DNA of 64,000 nucleotides from NCBI GenBank assembly GCA_027625915.1, contig JANTQA010000060.1, forward strand, positions 3,534,001 through 3,598,000. The letters run 5' to 3'. Origin of the DNA: Anaeramoeba flamelloides. Lineage: Eukaryota > Metamonada > Anaeramoebidae. How positions within the stretch are numbered: the stretch's first letter is position 1; each line of letters begins with the position of its first letter. The notes under the pieces are model-generated. The model saw only the letters and a list, made by a program, of their open reading frames with translations, had not been told where the DNA came from and searched no databases. Below, in pieces: positions 43,408 to 55,514 of the stretch. The position numbers and the translations under genes are program-made.

Positions 43408-44643
43408 ATGTCCGAACAAAATTTACTAAACAAAAACCAAGAAATTGAAACTGACACTCAAGACATTGATGCCAATGCACAACAAATTGTTATCCCAACA
43501 ACAAAGCTTCGATTCCCAAAGCTAACAAATATCACAATCACCCAAAAACCAACCAATCTTTGTGATCCTTCTGCAACTGGTGTAATGGCTCTTGGTATTG
43601 GTTGTTTAGTGTTAGCTTTTCATGACTTAGGAATAACACCCGTCTCACATGGTAATTATAATTTGTGTTCTTTTCTTTTTCTATTTCTTTTTCTTTTTCT
43701 TTTTCTTTTTCTTTTTCTTTTTCTTTTTCTTTTTCTCTTTAATCTTATTTGCCTCTCCCCTTTTTCTTATTTAATCCTTTTTTAATTAATTACTGAAAAA
43801 ACAAAATTTAAAAAACAAATAAAAACAATCTTTAGCACTTACCATTCCTTGGATTATCTTTTTGCTCGGTGCTATGCAAGTCATTCCTGGAATTATTGAT
43901 GCTTTTAGAAAAAATCTTTTTGGAGCAACAGTTTTTACTGTTTGTTATTTTTTTTTTCTTTTTTTTTTTCTTCTTTCAGTTTTTCACCTTTTGTTTCAAA
44001 TACAAAATTAAAAGGCACTTGAATTTAAAGGTTACAAAAATATAATACCCTTCTTTTGTGATGACTATAAACAATACAAAATGAAAAAAAAAAACTCTTT
44101 GTGACCAACTTCCTTTTTTTTTTTTTTTTTTTTGCTTATTTTTGAATTTTCTGGATCGCTCCCTCTATTTCACCAACGAACAATTCCTTTATTGAAACTA
44201 ATTACTCTGTGCTCTTTTTTTTTGTCTTGTGTTTTTTTTTTTTTTAGATGTATGGATTTTTCTGGATCGCAAATGGATTTGGACATTACCTCTCGAGACA
44301 CGGTGACGAAGAAGCAATGGAAGGCGGAGCACAACATACAGCAATGGCAATTTTCGGTTACTTTATTTTCAACATTGCCCCAACCCTTGCTGCACTTACC
44401 CTCAACAAAGCCTTATTCTTTGCAATGCTATTCATCCAAATCACATTAGGAATCATTTTCTTTGAATTACTTGGATTTTATGGTGCCACAGCTGCTGGTG
44501 TTGGTCTTTTATTTATTGCTTTTACTTGCTTTTATTTCTGTCTCGCAGAACTTGTTAATCAAATTGGTGGTGGTGAAATAATTCCAAAAGGAAAACCCTT
44601 CATTGTCATTAAAAAAAAAAATATTCTCGAAAGCGAACACTAA
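43408..44643 (+). CDS. GPR1/FUN34/YaaH (AceTr) family transporter
   Basis: This is a small six-helix membrane protein of the acetate/succinate transporter family. The exons are 43408-43651, 43836-43939 and 44248-44643, with GTAATT/TTTAG and GTTTGT/TTTAG introns in matching phases; the product is 247 residues. The N-terminal 55 residues are polar. Helix 1 starts at CDPSATGVMALGIGCLVLAF, where most relatives have an NPAP-type motif followed by GL. Helix 2 is in IPWIIFLLGAMQVIPGIID. FRKNLFGATVFTMYGFFWIA, which spans the second junction, is the family signature (usual form NTFGATAFTSYGGFW). Four further helices follow in exon 3, ending at FCLAELVNQIGG. The start at 43408 is the first ATG of the frame. 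The DPSA change may affect substrate choice. No neighbour suggests its pathway. Confidence 0.85.
43670..43740 (+). repeat. CTTTTT hexamer microsatellite in intron 1
   Basis: About ten tandem units of TTTTTC/CTTTTT just downstream of the first donor of the transporter gene. It forms a pyrimidine tract in the transcript and is probably length-variable. Confidence 0.9.
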
Positions 44644-45159
44644 AGAATGATATTAAATAATTCTCCAATCATATAAAAAAAAAAAAAAGATTTAATTCAA
44701 ACCCTTTAAATAATGTAACGTTAGTTTGTCAAACACATTAACTGGTTTTATTATTATAGCGTTTTTTTTTTTTTTTAACATTTTTGGAAAGTTTTTCCCT
44801 ATATTTTTTCATTGAATCTTTTTTTTTTTTGCTACACTTCTTTTTTTGAGTGGAATGAAACGTTATGTTTCTGAGAACAACCTTTGATTTTAAAAAATAA
44901 AATTTAATTAATTTTTTAAATTTTTTAAATAATTGTTCTTGAATTTCAATTTTATAAAAGTAAATGATCCATTCTTTTCTTGATTTTGAAATTCGACTCA
45001 AAATAAAGTTAATTTTTTTTTTATTTTTGTTTTTTCCACAGCTATTTCAGCCTTCTTGAATATTTATAAGACATACAAATTGCTTGTCTATAAAAAATTG
45101 TATTTATTTTTATTTTTTTTTTATTTTTGAAGAGAGAAAATTGCTTTTCTCCTGTGTGC

Positions 45160-45330
45160 CGTTAGGTTTTTTTAATTTGAGAAATAAAAAGAAAATTGAT
45201 GAAATTTTCTTTTAATTTCCTAAATTAAAAAAAAACCGCCGTTAGCTTTTCCAGAATTGAAAAGAATTGAGCAAAATCTTTGATTTTTTCTATTCTTTTG
45301 AATCCTCGTAAAGCTAGGCACTCTACTGCA
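45160..45330. repeat. palindromic cassettes
   Basis: A TTAGGTTTTTTTAATTTGAG palindrome (45162-45236) is followed by a CCAGAATTGAAAAGAATTGA hairpin (45245-45315) and the GGCACTCTACTGCACTC linker, all shared with the arrays at 5.8-7.3 kb. Confidence 0.7.
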
Positions 45331-45929
45331 CTCACCTAATTTCTAAACTTTTTTTTAGAAATTTTGTTAAAGAATAACAATTTTTATTATCACTTACTAA
45401 TGATAATATACTATCACTTAATAATGATAATATAAAAAAAATTGTAATTATGATCAAATAGAAAATTTAGTTTGAATCATATCAAAGTTAACATTAAATT
45501 TCTATTTTTTTTTTTATTATTAAAAAAGAAGTGTAAATTATACTCTAGTTACCCTTAAACTTAAATTTCCTTAAGAAAGTTAAGTCTAAAAAGATTGATT
45601 TCATGATTATTAATCAAAATATTTTGAAACTATTACAGCTTTATCCTAAATTATTTCATTAAAAATATTTTCTTTTAATTTATTTTGAAATATCAATCTA
45701 AATCCCCTTTCATAACATTGGTCCATTAAAAATCAAATTTTAAATAAAAATATTTTTAATAATTGAAGTTATCTATTATAATATAAAAATTTAGATTTTA
45801 ATATTCAATACTATACTCAAGATGTGTTTATATTTTGAATAAAAATAAAAGAAAAAGAAATAAAAAAAAACAGGTGAAAACAATTGGGAAATTTATTTTT
45901 AAAGAAGCATTACATAAAAAATAGAAAAT

Positions 45930-46061
45930 TTAAAAAATTAGTAAAGCCGATTTATCGATTCTCCTTCCATTTGAATAACTAAATCTAATCTCTTTTTCAT
46001 ATTTTAAACCAATTTTTTTCATTAATTCATCTGTTACTTCTTTCCAATTTTTCATTTTCAT
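45930..46061 (-). pseudogene. orphan coding fragment, Myb/SANT-like by eye
   Basis: A 43-codon frame reads NWKEVTDELMKKIGLKYEKE and then RFSYSNGRRIDKSALL. The amino-acid composition is far from that of chance A/T frames around it. The WKEV...L...IG pattern recalls Myb/SANT-like DNA-binding domains found in hosts and in Harbinger-type transposons. It is too short to be a whole gene; it may be one exon or a transposon relic. Confidence 0.35.
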
Positions 46062-46319
46062 TTTCCATTTTAACAAAACACTATCAAAAAAATAAAAAAG
46101 AGAAAAAATGAATTCTTTGCAAACTTTTCATTGTGGGAGGAATTCCAAAAAATACAAAAGCATTGCATTATTTAAATGTAACATGTACCATTTATTATGC
46201 AATTTAGTTTATCTTTTTACTAGTTGGGACAATTTCATTTTTTTATTATAGAAGAAAAATAATATTCCAGATAAATTTAAAACAAATATTAAAAAAAACC
46301 AATGAAAGTGTTGGTATGG

Positions 46320-46640
46320 TGCCAACAAGTGCCATCAAGTGCCTTAGAGTGTTGTGTAGTCCATAGAGTACCTATGTTTTTTTTTTTTTTTTTTTTTTTT
46401 TATTATTTTTGAGTAATCCGAAAATTTTGTAAATTTTCTTTTTATATCAAAAGAAAAGAGTCAAAAAACCTAATTGCACTTTTCCATAATTCAAAAGAAT
46501 CGAATAAAATCTCTGGTTATACTCTACTCTTGTAAATGTTTGAAAACTCACAAAGCGTGTTGTAGAGTGCCTAGATTTTTTTTAATTTTTAGAAATAAAA
46601 TGAAAATATCCAAAATTTTCTTTTTATTTATTAAATTAAA
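46320..46640. repeat. palindromic cassettes, diverged
   Basis: Linkers GTGCCATCAAGTGCCTTAGA and GTGTTGTAGAGTGCC flank diverged copies of the AAATAAAA...TTTTATTT palindrome. This is the same family as 5791-7290. Confidence 0.55.
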
Positions 46641-48519
46641 TAAAATTTAACAACATTTCAAATTTTAAAATTTAACAATTCATTATAATTATGTAATTAT
46701 AAATTTCTTTTTTTCAGAAGCTTTGGATTTTCTAAATATATTTTAATTTTATTATTAATTCATTAATTAACTTTTATTTGATTTTCAAGAAAAAGGAAAT
46801 ATTATTTTTATGAATTTATTGTTGAATTTAAACTTCAATTTATTAATTTATATTATCATATTTTTGAATTTAAATTCTGTTTTGTATATAAGAAGTAGTA
46901 TGATTCTGTTTTTAAAAATAATATTTTACTATAAGTTGCTAATTCAAAAGTTTTAGTATTTTATTATTTTTATTTTATTATTATATATTTTATAATCATT
47001 ATTTAAAAGGGTTACTTTATAGCAGATGGTTTGGTAAATATTTTTTATTTTTTTTAAGGACTTTATTTTTTAAATTGATTAATATAGGGTCAATATTCTT
47101 TGTTCTATTATTAAATTTCTTTGGAAAAAATTTTTAAAATTTTATAATTGATATCTTTTATTTGTTTCTTTATCTCAATATCTGTTAGAATAAAAATATT
47201 CTAAAATAATAATTTTGTAATTGTGATTTTTATTATTCCTTTTTGAATAATTTTAATTATTTCTTTTTGTTTTGGTCCTATCTTAAAGATAAGATTATGA
47301 AGATAACTTCTATTAAAAAATATCTTGTGATCTTGATTTGAATATTTGATTTCGAAAAGAAATTTTAAATCAAATGTTTTTTAAGAGTTATTTGATAACA
47401 ACATTTTTAATTATCTACGAATTTCAAAATTTATTAAATATAGTAAATATTAATTTCCTTAATATAAAAATTGTTTGTTGGTCTTTTTTGTTTTTTTTTT
47501 TTTAAAATATTTACATTAAGAATTATTGGACCATAAAAAGGGATTTAAAACCAATATCTGTTTAATTTTACAAATTAATTTTTTTAACGTGATTAAAAAT
47601 TTTTTATTCAATTTTTGATATAAATATTTAGATCGTATTGTTAATCTAATCATGTATTTTGATGAAGGTCATTTACTTGTTGATCTATAAGATCAATTTT
47701 ATATTAATATTCAATGAAAAAAAAAAAATATTTATTGATATTATCTTTTACAATTGAAATATTTTAATCCCATTCTTAACTTATATTTATTTTTTAATTC
47801 TTAATAACAAAAAAAAAAAAACTAATTATTTTGAAAAATTTTGATTAACAAATTACTGTCTAAATTTTCAAGAATTCCAAAAATGAATCTAAAAAATTCA
47901 ATTTTCATTTAATTCATCTAATTCTAGTTTTAATTCTGAAAAATAGAATACCCTTTTAAAAACTTCTTCAAAAATATATTTTTATAGTGATGTATTTACT
48001 TGGTTTGATACTTATCTATTTTTAATTAAATTGAAAACTCAAAATAAATACTGAAATCTGATTGAAATTTTTCCTAAATTTTTTTATTATATGGGTTGGA
48101 TCTTTTGTAGCCGGTTGTTTGATTCAGGGAATTCAAATCTGTTTTCTTTAATTTTTTAAATAACTATTATTTGTTTTTATATAGTTTGGTAAAAATATTT
48201 GAAAAAAGAATTTCGAAAGCAAAATAATAATAAACTATTTTTATTGTGAACAAAAATAAAACATAGCAATGTGGCAAGATTTTCAAGGTAATTCCTTATT
48301 ATGTTTCATAGAAACTAAGAAGATATTAAAAATAACGTCGAAAATACACTTTGGAAGAAAAAAAATGTTTTTTTTTCTTGATTTCGACAAATTATCATTT
48401 CGGTGAGGTGATCATTCTGTTTTGGTATTCAAGAAGATAAAGATTTGTTAAAAAAACATACCTTTTCAGGTCTATTTTTTATTTTACTCTATTGTTTAAT
48501 TTCAATAATTCTCATTATA

Positions 48520-48715
48520 CAGTCAGTTCCACTTTTAAGGCATAAACTTTCAATAAAATTTAAGGTATAAAAAAATCTCAAATTTAAGGCACAAGATTCA
48601 GATTCTCGTAAAATAAATTGTAAAATATAAAATTCCAAATTTTGTGCTTTAATTTGAGATTTTTTTGTGCCTTAAATTTTGTTGAAAGTTTGTGCCTTAA
48701 AAGTGGAACTGACTG
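48520..48715. mobile_element. MITE-A copy 9
   Basis: 196 bp, TA-flanked, CAGTCAGTTCCAC subfamily at both ends. Confidence 0.9.
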
Positions 48716-48944
48716 TAAACACATTTCTAGATTCAAAATATATTTTAATAAAACCAATAATTAAAATAAAAAAATACATATTCAAAGAATTATCAAAAAT
48801 TAAAGAGTTAACACTTATGGACTTTGGTTACCCTTTTTTTTTTTAACAGAGTATAGAGTGATGTTTTGGTTTCAAAGTTTCAATATCCTGTACCACTCAA
48901 AAAAAGTTTTTTAGTATGTATTTGCACAAAAAAATTTTCATAAT

Positions 48945-49350
48945 CAAGTTATAATATTTCCATTTGTGTAACTACACAAATGCAAATAAGGAATGTTGTA
49001 AAAAATAGAGTATTTTCAATTTTAGAGATAAATAAAGAGTTCAATGTATTTATCCAAATTTTGATAATAGTAAACAAAATACCCGTTTTGATTTTTGATC
49101 TCAAATGTATTTTCAATATAAAATCGTTTAGCGAATACCAATACTTTGTTTGAAATTTTTTTTTTAAATTCAAAAGATTTTTTGTATTTGCCAAATGATT
49201 TTTTGATTAAAATTGTTCTTAGTTTATTAAGATAATCAGATATTATATTTACTATTACCAAAATTAGGATAAATGAAAGGAACTCTATATTTATCTCTAA
49301 AATTGTAAAAACTCAATTTTTTTACAACATTCATATTTACTCTTGTGTAC
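48945..49350. repeat. repeat family G copy 2, inverted ends
   Basis: 48950-49060 and 49262-49350 are inverted copies (AAATTGTAAAAACTC and TTTACAACATTCATATT). Between them, on the minus strand, lies a coding-like segment (AKRFYIENTFEIKNQNGY) homologous to 42806-42920. It is probably a decayed mobile element. Confidence 0.5.
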
Positions 49351-50796
49351 TACCTTAATAAAAAAAAAAAAAAAATTTGTTTACAAAATTTAAATTGTTA
49401 CTTGAAAATTGTTTTTTTTCTTCTTCTTCTGATTAATATGTCCCTATGACCCAAAAAACACTAAAAATGAAAAACTGATCAAATACTTTCCATTAAGAAA
49501 AATTTTAAAAACTAAATGATAAAATAAAAATAAATAAAGTTTCAATTTAGCTTTTTCTTGAAAACATTTTTTGCCAAAATCATTGAATTCAAACTTGAAA
49601 TTATGTATATTTTTAGATTCACTATCTTGTTTTAACTCATTTACAAAAACAAATTCTAAATTATGGCAATTTTCTTTTCACAAAAGGTACTAATTTGGTC
49701 CTCAAATTTTTTTTTTAGTTTTAAATCGTAAAATAAAAAAAAAGTTAAACTAAAAGGATAGACTTTCTGGAAAAGCATTCTAATTGAATATATTAACTTA
49801 TTCTTTGATTTCAAACTTTTCTCAACCCCAATTTTTCAAAAAAAAATAAAAAAGTGCACAGTAATTCCAAAAAATATTTTCGATATTCAAAAGTTGAGAG
49901 TGTTTTTATTCTAAAAAAAATTATCACAGTGTTTAATTGAATTAATCTATAAGGTTAGATTTCGAAAAATATTAATCAGAAAAAAATAGTGCTTAATTTT
50001 ATTAAGGACATATATTATTTCTAAAAGATTAATTTATTTTAAGTTTATTAGATAGATTAATTTTTTTTTTGATTTTTATTTTTTACATTTGATGAAAATT
50101 AATAATTTTTCTTATAGATTTTTTCAGGATAGCGTCAATAATCTTAATTTTATATTTAATTTTAATTTTTTTTTCTTCTAAATTTTCCTTTTTTTTTAAT
50201 TTTTTTCTAATCTTATTCTATAAAATAGAAAGAGGAGCTTGTGTAAAATTAATTTGTTATTTTTACTAAATTATTTTTAATCTATCTCTTTAAAATTCTT
50301 TATATATTTCAAATAGTGATTTAAACTTCTCTTTTTACCATTTCAATCTTTCTTTAAACTAATTCAGCCACTTCCTAACTTTCTCTCTTTTTCTTTAAAA
50401 TTACAATTTAAAAATAAAAAATAGATCAATCAAGCTCTTTTTTTATTTTGATTTTTTTTTTGTTTTTGATAATTAAAAAAGAATATCCTTTAATAATATA
50501 TAATAAAAAGAAGATTTTTTAATTATATTACGCTTTTTTTGGAACAATTAATATGGTTCCCCCTTCATTTCAAAGTTTTTGATCAAAAAGAATCCTCTGT
50601 AATGTATCTAATGTAGGCTGAGTGGATCATCTACATTTGATAACTTTTGAATCGTTTAATTGATTATTTTTAATCTTTGGATTAAAAAAGAGCAGGAGAT
50701 CGTGTTGGAAAAATGAACAATTCTCATATGGAATGTGCTTAATTCTAGTAATGAAACTCCAGGTATTTAGTCGACAAGGATTTTGATCAAATTTTG
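49351..50796. other. gene-free region downstream of the TRIM-like gene
   Basis: AT-rich; nothing recognised. Confidence 0.5.
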
Positions 50797-50840
50797 GAGG
50801 GGGGTCGCGCGCGTGTACGCGTGTACAAGTATACGAATAA
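50797..50840. repeat. CG-rich alternating purine-pyrimidine island
   Basis: GGGGGGTCGCGCGCGTGTAC and the following CGCGTGTAC and GTATACG form an alternating tract with five or more CpG, a sharp exception in this genome. It lies just past the stop codon of the TRIM-like gene. Confidence 0.75.
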
Positions 50841-50863
50841 AAAAAAATTATTCTTAATCTAGT

Positions 50864-52489
50864 TTAAATCAAAGTAATTTGGTTTACTTCTTCTCCTTCG
50901 TTATTATGCAAATAGGCAAAAAAATTCACTTTTTCGGGTAAATTTCCCCATCCTCCTATATTTTTTCCATTTATTTTGAAATTGATTGTTTTTTGGTCCA
51001 TATCGAGGAAGATTCTTAATATGTCATTTTTTTTTAAATGAATTTTTTCTGGTCTCCTGCGAGTAAGTTTTCCATTTACCATTTTCAGTCTACAGGTATG
51101 GAGTTGTTTTAACTTCCAATTCCAATAATTTTCAATATAATATATATTTTTAGCGTGGTAAAAGGTGATGAAAAATTTCCTCTCTTCAGTTTTGATTACC
51201 CCTAAACGGAGCTGGTTTTTTTTTGAGAATTGGTCTATTTTAATGTTTATTTGGTGTTTTCCGCTCGAATATATTTTTTTCCCACATATCCTTCCATTTT
51301 CTAACATATGTGGTTTCCAAGCTGTTTTATTTTCATTTTTTAATTTTATTTGATTTTGCGAATTCATTTGTGGATCAAATGTTTCTTCATTTTCTTTTTT
51401 CTTCTCTGTATTTCTATTTCTTCTTCCATTTCTTTCCCTTTGATTCAATCTATGTGTTTCTTCTTTTTCGATCTCTGTATTTACATTTCTTCTTCCATTT
51501 CTTTCCCTTTGATTCAATCTTTGTATCCTATCTCTGTTTTTCTTTTCCATCTGTATTCTTCTCTTTCGCTCTTCCCAGTTTTTCCTTTGATTCAATCTAT
51601 GTATCCTATCTCTCTTTCCCTTTTCCATCTGCATTCTTCTAATTTCCTCTTCCCTTTTTTTCCTTTGATTCAATCTACGTATCTCTTCTGTTTCTTTTCC
51701 CCTTTTTTCTCTGTATTCTTCTAATTTCCTCTGTTGTTCTTTTTTTCTTTCCTTTTCCCTCTCTTCTTCATCTTTTTCAATTATTTCCTTTGATTCCCGA
51801 ATTAATTTGATTGTTTTTTCATCTTTTTTCAACCTTTCGAGTTTTTTTATTTGGTTTCTATTTTCAGTTCTCTTTTTCTGTTTGACTAAATTTTCGTTCA
51901 CAAGTTTATTAAATATTGTATTTGACATTATTCCAAATTTCTTTAATAAATTTAGATGATTTATTTTTGATTTTTGGATTTTTTGGATCATTAAATCTGA
52001 TTGGTTTTCAATTAAAGTTGCAAGCTCTTGTATTTCTTTTTTTATTTTTTTTTGATTTTCAAACGATCTTTTCATTGTTTCATTACTTTGGATTTCAGCT
52101 TTTTGGATTTTATTTAAAATTATTTTGAGTTTTTCTGATACTTCGTTTGAATATTCACTTAATCCCAATATTGAATGATTATTCATTCTGCAAGCCTCAT
52201 AGCATTCAGTGCAAATTAATTCATTTTCATCTTTACAATATAAGGATAATTCTTTCTTGTGTTTGTCACAGAGATTCAAATCGGTGTCTTTTTGGAATAA
52301 ATTTATCAAAAAATTGATTGAGAAATAGATAATAAAGATTGAAAGAAAAGAAAGAAATAGAAATAAATCATAAATATTGAAATATAGATATGAATATGAA
52401 TAAAATTTTGAATAAAGAAATTGAAAAAAAATAAGGAATGAAGAATAAAAACAGAGAAAAATATTTGAGTTTTGCCTTTTCTTCTCCAT
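50864..52489 (-). CDS. TRIM-like B-box, coiled-coil and SPRY protein
   Basis: The 541-residue frame contains a B-box zinc finger at about 72-115 (CDKHKKELSLYC, then LICTECYEAC, then NNHSIL). A long charged coil follows at about 120-385 with RLNQRK/RLNQRERN repeats. A C-terminal SPRY-type domain spans about 390-541 (LRLGVIKTEERKF, FLDMDQKTINFKINGK and NQITLI). In animals this layout is that of TRIM-family proteins, usually E3 ligases. No RING domain is visible, so ligase activity is uncertain and the coil and SPRY may serve binding only. The first 70 residues are Phe/Tyr/Leu-rich and look like translated pyrimidine tract. They may be an intron or untranslated leader rather than membrane segments. 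The conserved protein starts near QKDTDLNLCDKH (about 52285), so the true first exon is uncertain. Confidence 0.75.
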   Translation of the reverse strand: MEKKRQNSNIFLCFYSSFLIFFQFLYSKFYSYSYLYFNIYDLFLFLSFLSIFIIYFSINFLINLFQKDTDLNLCDKHKKELSLYCKDENELICTECYEACRMNNHSILGLSEYSNEVSEKLKIILNKIQKAEIQSNETMKRSFENQKKIKKEIQELATLIENQSDLMIQKIQKSKINHLNLLKKFGIMSNTIFNKLVNENLVKQKKRTENRNQIKKLERLKKDEKTIKLIRESKEIIEKDEEEREKERKKEQQRKLEEYREKRGKETEEIRRLNQRKKREEEIRRMQMEKGKRDRIHRLNQRKNWEERKRRIQMEKKNRDRIQRLNQRERNGRRNVNTEIEKEETHRLNQRERNGRRNRNTEKKKENEETFDPQMNSQNQIKLKNENKTAWKPHMLENGRICGKKIYSSGKHQINIKIDQFSKKNQLRLGVIKTEERKFFITFYHAKNIYYIENYWNWKLKQLHTCRLKMVNGKLTRRRPEKIHLKKNDILRIFLDMDQKTINFKINGKNIGGWGNLPEKVNFFAYLHNNEGEEVNQITLI

Positions 52490-52693
52490 AAGGTATTATT
52501 AACAAAAAATTAAATTTTTCATTGGAAATTAATAGATTTTTTTTTATTTTACTGGTCAAACTTTTATTTTAACTTAAGTAAAAGGGTAATTTGTTGAATA
52601 ATAATAACTTTTATGTTTGTTTTTGAAAATTTTTTTTTACAGTTTTTATTTATTGCTTTTGATTTCTAAAATTTAAAAAATTTGATTGTTTAA

Positions 52694-54380
52694 GGACTAC
52701 GTTTGCAATTTACCAATTTGTCTCAACACAATTTGGTCCAATCTCATTGAAAATGTAAAGGAATGATCTTTAAAATATTCTCCAATTTGAATCAAAAAAT
52801 CATTTTATGTAATTTTTTTTTATGAAAAATTCACCAAGAAATTTTGAGATACGTGAACTCGAACACCTTTGTTAAAGGAAGGTGAAAATAAAAAAATTAA
52901 AATAAACACGGTTTTTTAACCTTAAAAACACTTCTCAATTGCCAACTTTAAATCTAAATGATCGTATTGCCAATGATTTTTAATCATTGAGTTACGTTGA
53001 ATTGTTACATTGTCTCCACAAACCATATAGCAGTTTCAACTCTTCTGTGAAAATTTATAAGACATAGAAATTGGTTGTCTATTATAAAATTGTGTTTTTT
53101 GAAATCGAAAATTCAATTCCAATCATAAGATAAAATTTTCAGCTTCTTTTACATCATTAGAGTTATTTTTTTTTGTAAAAACCAAAGAAAAAAAATTAAA
53201 TTTTGACAAGAATTAAAATCACAGAAATCACAGAAATCACAGCATAAAAAATCATTAGAAAGCATGGAAATCACAGAAACTTGAAAGTATTTTTCGATCT
53301 TTGTTTTTAAATTGTAAAAAGCTGGGATTTTAATAGTTTTGGAAATTGAAGATCCACATTAATTTAAGTGTTTTTCTGAATTTGTTTGTCAATTTCCAAA
53401 ACCAAAAAATTTTTTAATCTTGTATTATAAATTTTATAGTTTATGATCATCTTTCATAATCCTTTTACCGTTTGTTGTACAAAATAAAATTTCAGAATAG
53501 AAAATCAATTTCAGGTTATTTTAAATTTTTATGGTAGGGATGGAACGACTGTATGAATTATTACAAAGGGGTAGTGATTTTTTCTTATTTTTTTTTTTGG
53601 TTCTTTTTGTTTTTCCTTGAATTAAATCTCCCCAGCCATGACTAAGAGGGTAGTGTCTCCTCGAATTGATTGTGGAACAAAATAATCCATGTCAAACGCT
53701 TGGCATTTTTTAGTTCTTTTTTTATTAATTTTTTTTGATTGGATTGTTTCTCTCAAAACCCAATTTGTTGTATCAAGAGAAATTGGGTTGGGGATGTGTG
53801 GTAAAGGTTTTGAAGAATTTTGGATGAAATGATCTTTTGGGAATTAAATTTGCAAAAATTAGTCAGTTTTTTTTTTTTTTAAAAAACAAATTATTGTTTC
53901 GGTTGATTGAAAGAAAAAATGATCTTTCTTTTTATTTGAAAATGAGAATATTAGTGGCTTTAATATAATATCAAAGTAATTAATAGTGTTTTAACAATTT
54001 CGACTTTGTTTGGAAATAATAAAGAACCTGTCATCAAAAAAATTCACTTTTCTCAATTTGAATATTTGAAAACAATTTTTAGAACCCTCTCAGCTTGTCT
54101 CAGAAACCAGAAAAAAATCATTTAAAATTCACAACAATGTGTAAGGGTTCTAAAAATTGTTCTAAAGGAAATTTTCTCAAAAAGTTGATTTTTCCCAACC
54201 TTATTTGTCATTTTTAGAAACGACAGAAATCACAGAAATCACACAAATTTTGACATTTTTTAGTAAAAAATTTCATTTTTTCCGACTTAGATCTCACTGA
54301 TTAAATATTTGTGAGAATTATCAACCATCAAACCTTCTTTAAACAGCGTTAATCAGAAATTTGAATTGCGAACGTAGTCG
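52694..54380. mobile_element. element J, 1.7-kb TTAA-flanked element
   Basis: TTAA stands at both borders (52690-52693, 54381-54384). The ends read inward GGACTACGTTTGCAATT and CGACTACGTTCGCAATTCA. It carries ACAGAAATC tandem units near 53219-53245 and 54224-54245 and an inner hairpin (ACAATTTTTAGAACCCT) at 54074-54170. No transposase frame was seen. The fit to piggyBac-type borders is good, but the inverted ends are only about 20-25 bp. Confidence 0.6.
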
Positions 54381-54384
54381 TTAA

Positions 54385-55187
54385 AGAGAAATAATTCAAG
54401 AAATAGATTATTTTTAATTGTTTTTTTTTTTTGGATATTTTCATCTTTCAGAATAAAAAGAGAAGATTTTGGGAAATATTTTTTAGAGAAAAAGAAAAAT
54501 ATTTTTTAGAGAGATATAGAAATCAAAATTAAACTTTAAAAGGAATCTCTGTGTGTATAATAAGCATATTTAACTCTTATTGAAATCTATGGTGGATAAT
54601 ATTCCATTCAGTAAGAAAAAAGAAGAGAAAAAAACGAAAAATCTGAACACAACGATTATTTTCAGAGAACACTGCAACATAATATTAGTTTTTTTTTCCT
54701 TTTTGTCTCTATTTTTTATGGATAAAAGTCTTTTGAAAAATTGGAATTGTAATAATTTTGGTTTAAAAAAAAAAAAAATGTAGAAAGAAAAGAAAGGTTT
54801 CTGGAAAAAGTTTAGGCAAGTTAGATCTGATAACAATAAGAAATGGTAAAACTCAAACCATTAAAAAAAATCAATAAAAAATAAGTCATTTACAAAAAGA
54901 GTTGAAATTAAAAAGAAGATATGAATTAAAATTCTCAAAACTAATTCTTTTAAAGTTGTCTGAAAACTTTTTATGGACACTTTACAAAACTTTTTGGGTT
55001 TACAGATTGTGGAAAAGGTGGTAAAAAGTTGTGTGTCGAAACAATTTTGTATTTGGAATATTCTTTTAGATCAAGATCAAAAAAATTATAGAATGTGTGG
55101 TGGAATTGGATTTAAAGGGTTTTTCCAGATTTGGTTGATTAACTTTTTCGAACTTGTTTTTTTTAATTTTTTTTTATTTATTTCAGT
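54385..55187. other. region without a supported gene
   Basis: A plus-strand frame at 54973-55212 contains QIVEKVVKSCVSKQF and MCGGIGFKGF, which look slightly more coding-like than chance. It lacks a family match or exon context. Confidence 0.3.
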
Positions 55188-55514
55188 TCATTTTTCTTTG
55201 AAAAAAAAATAAAAAAGTAAAAAAGAGAAAAGAAAAAAAATTTTGAAAAAAAATAAATTACTCTTTCTTGGAACGTAAGGTTCTTGGAAAATAAATTCTT
55301 GATGCTTTTTCTTCCAGAACGAAGAAGTGTGTACTTCTGATTCACATTTTTTGCAATAATGAACTTTGCATTCAGTGCAATAAAAGTCTGATCTGTTTTC
55401 TTCACAAACTTCGCATTGAGGGATAAAAGCTTGAATGGGATATGTGAGGTATGTTGCTGGTATTGAAATTTGAATTTTTTGTTTTTCAGATTTAGAGTTG
55501 TTTGAATTGTTCAT
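55188..55514 (-). CDS. small B-box zinc finger protein
   Basis: The gene starts at MNNSNNSKSEKQK (55514). A B-box-type finger lies at residues 34-72: CEVC, then FYCTECKVHYCKKC, then EVH and KKKH. This gives the full set of Cys and His ligands. After PYVPRK the frame becomes Phe-rich translated pyrimidine tract. A donor (GTAATT, about 55258) followed by a TTTCAAAG acceptor could end the protein at about 86 residues. Otherwise it reads to 55188 (108 residues). It has no coil, SPRY or RING. It is 2.7 kb upstream of the TRIM-like gene on the same strand, possibly a relative that lost its other domains, or the first exon of a longer gene whose remainder I cannot find. Confidence 0.6.
   Translation of the reverse strand: MNNSNNSKSEKQKIQISIPATYLTYPIQAFIPQCEVCEENRSDFYCTECKVHYCKKCESEVHTSSFWKKKHQEFIFQEPYVPRKSNLFFFKIFFLFSFLLFYFFFKEK

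Larger units (their letters stand above)
44644..48519. other. gene-poor repeat region
   Basis: Contains cassette repeats (45160-45330, 46320-46640), repeat H (45711-45930, similar to 28560-28800), an orphan coding fragment (45930-46061) and, on the minus strand near 47050-47330, short open segments that look like decayed coding DNA. No intact gene. Confidence 0.5.

Noticed and set aside
51310-51724. Phe-rich plus-strand membrane proteins
   Set aside because: They are reverse readings of the Lys/Arg/Glu-rich coil of the TRIM-like gene.
52368-52489. A membrane anchor at the start of the TRIM-like protein
   Set aside because: The Phe/Tyr/Leu-rich stretch follows from a T-rich tract and is more likely an intron or leader; I did not call transmembrane segments.
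54973-55212. A 79-residue protein (QIVEKVVKSC...)
   Set aside because: It is slightly coding-like, but there is no recognised family, splice context or repeat; the evidence was too weak for a gene call.
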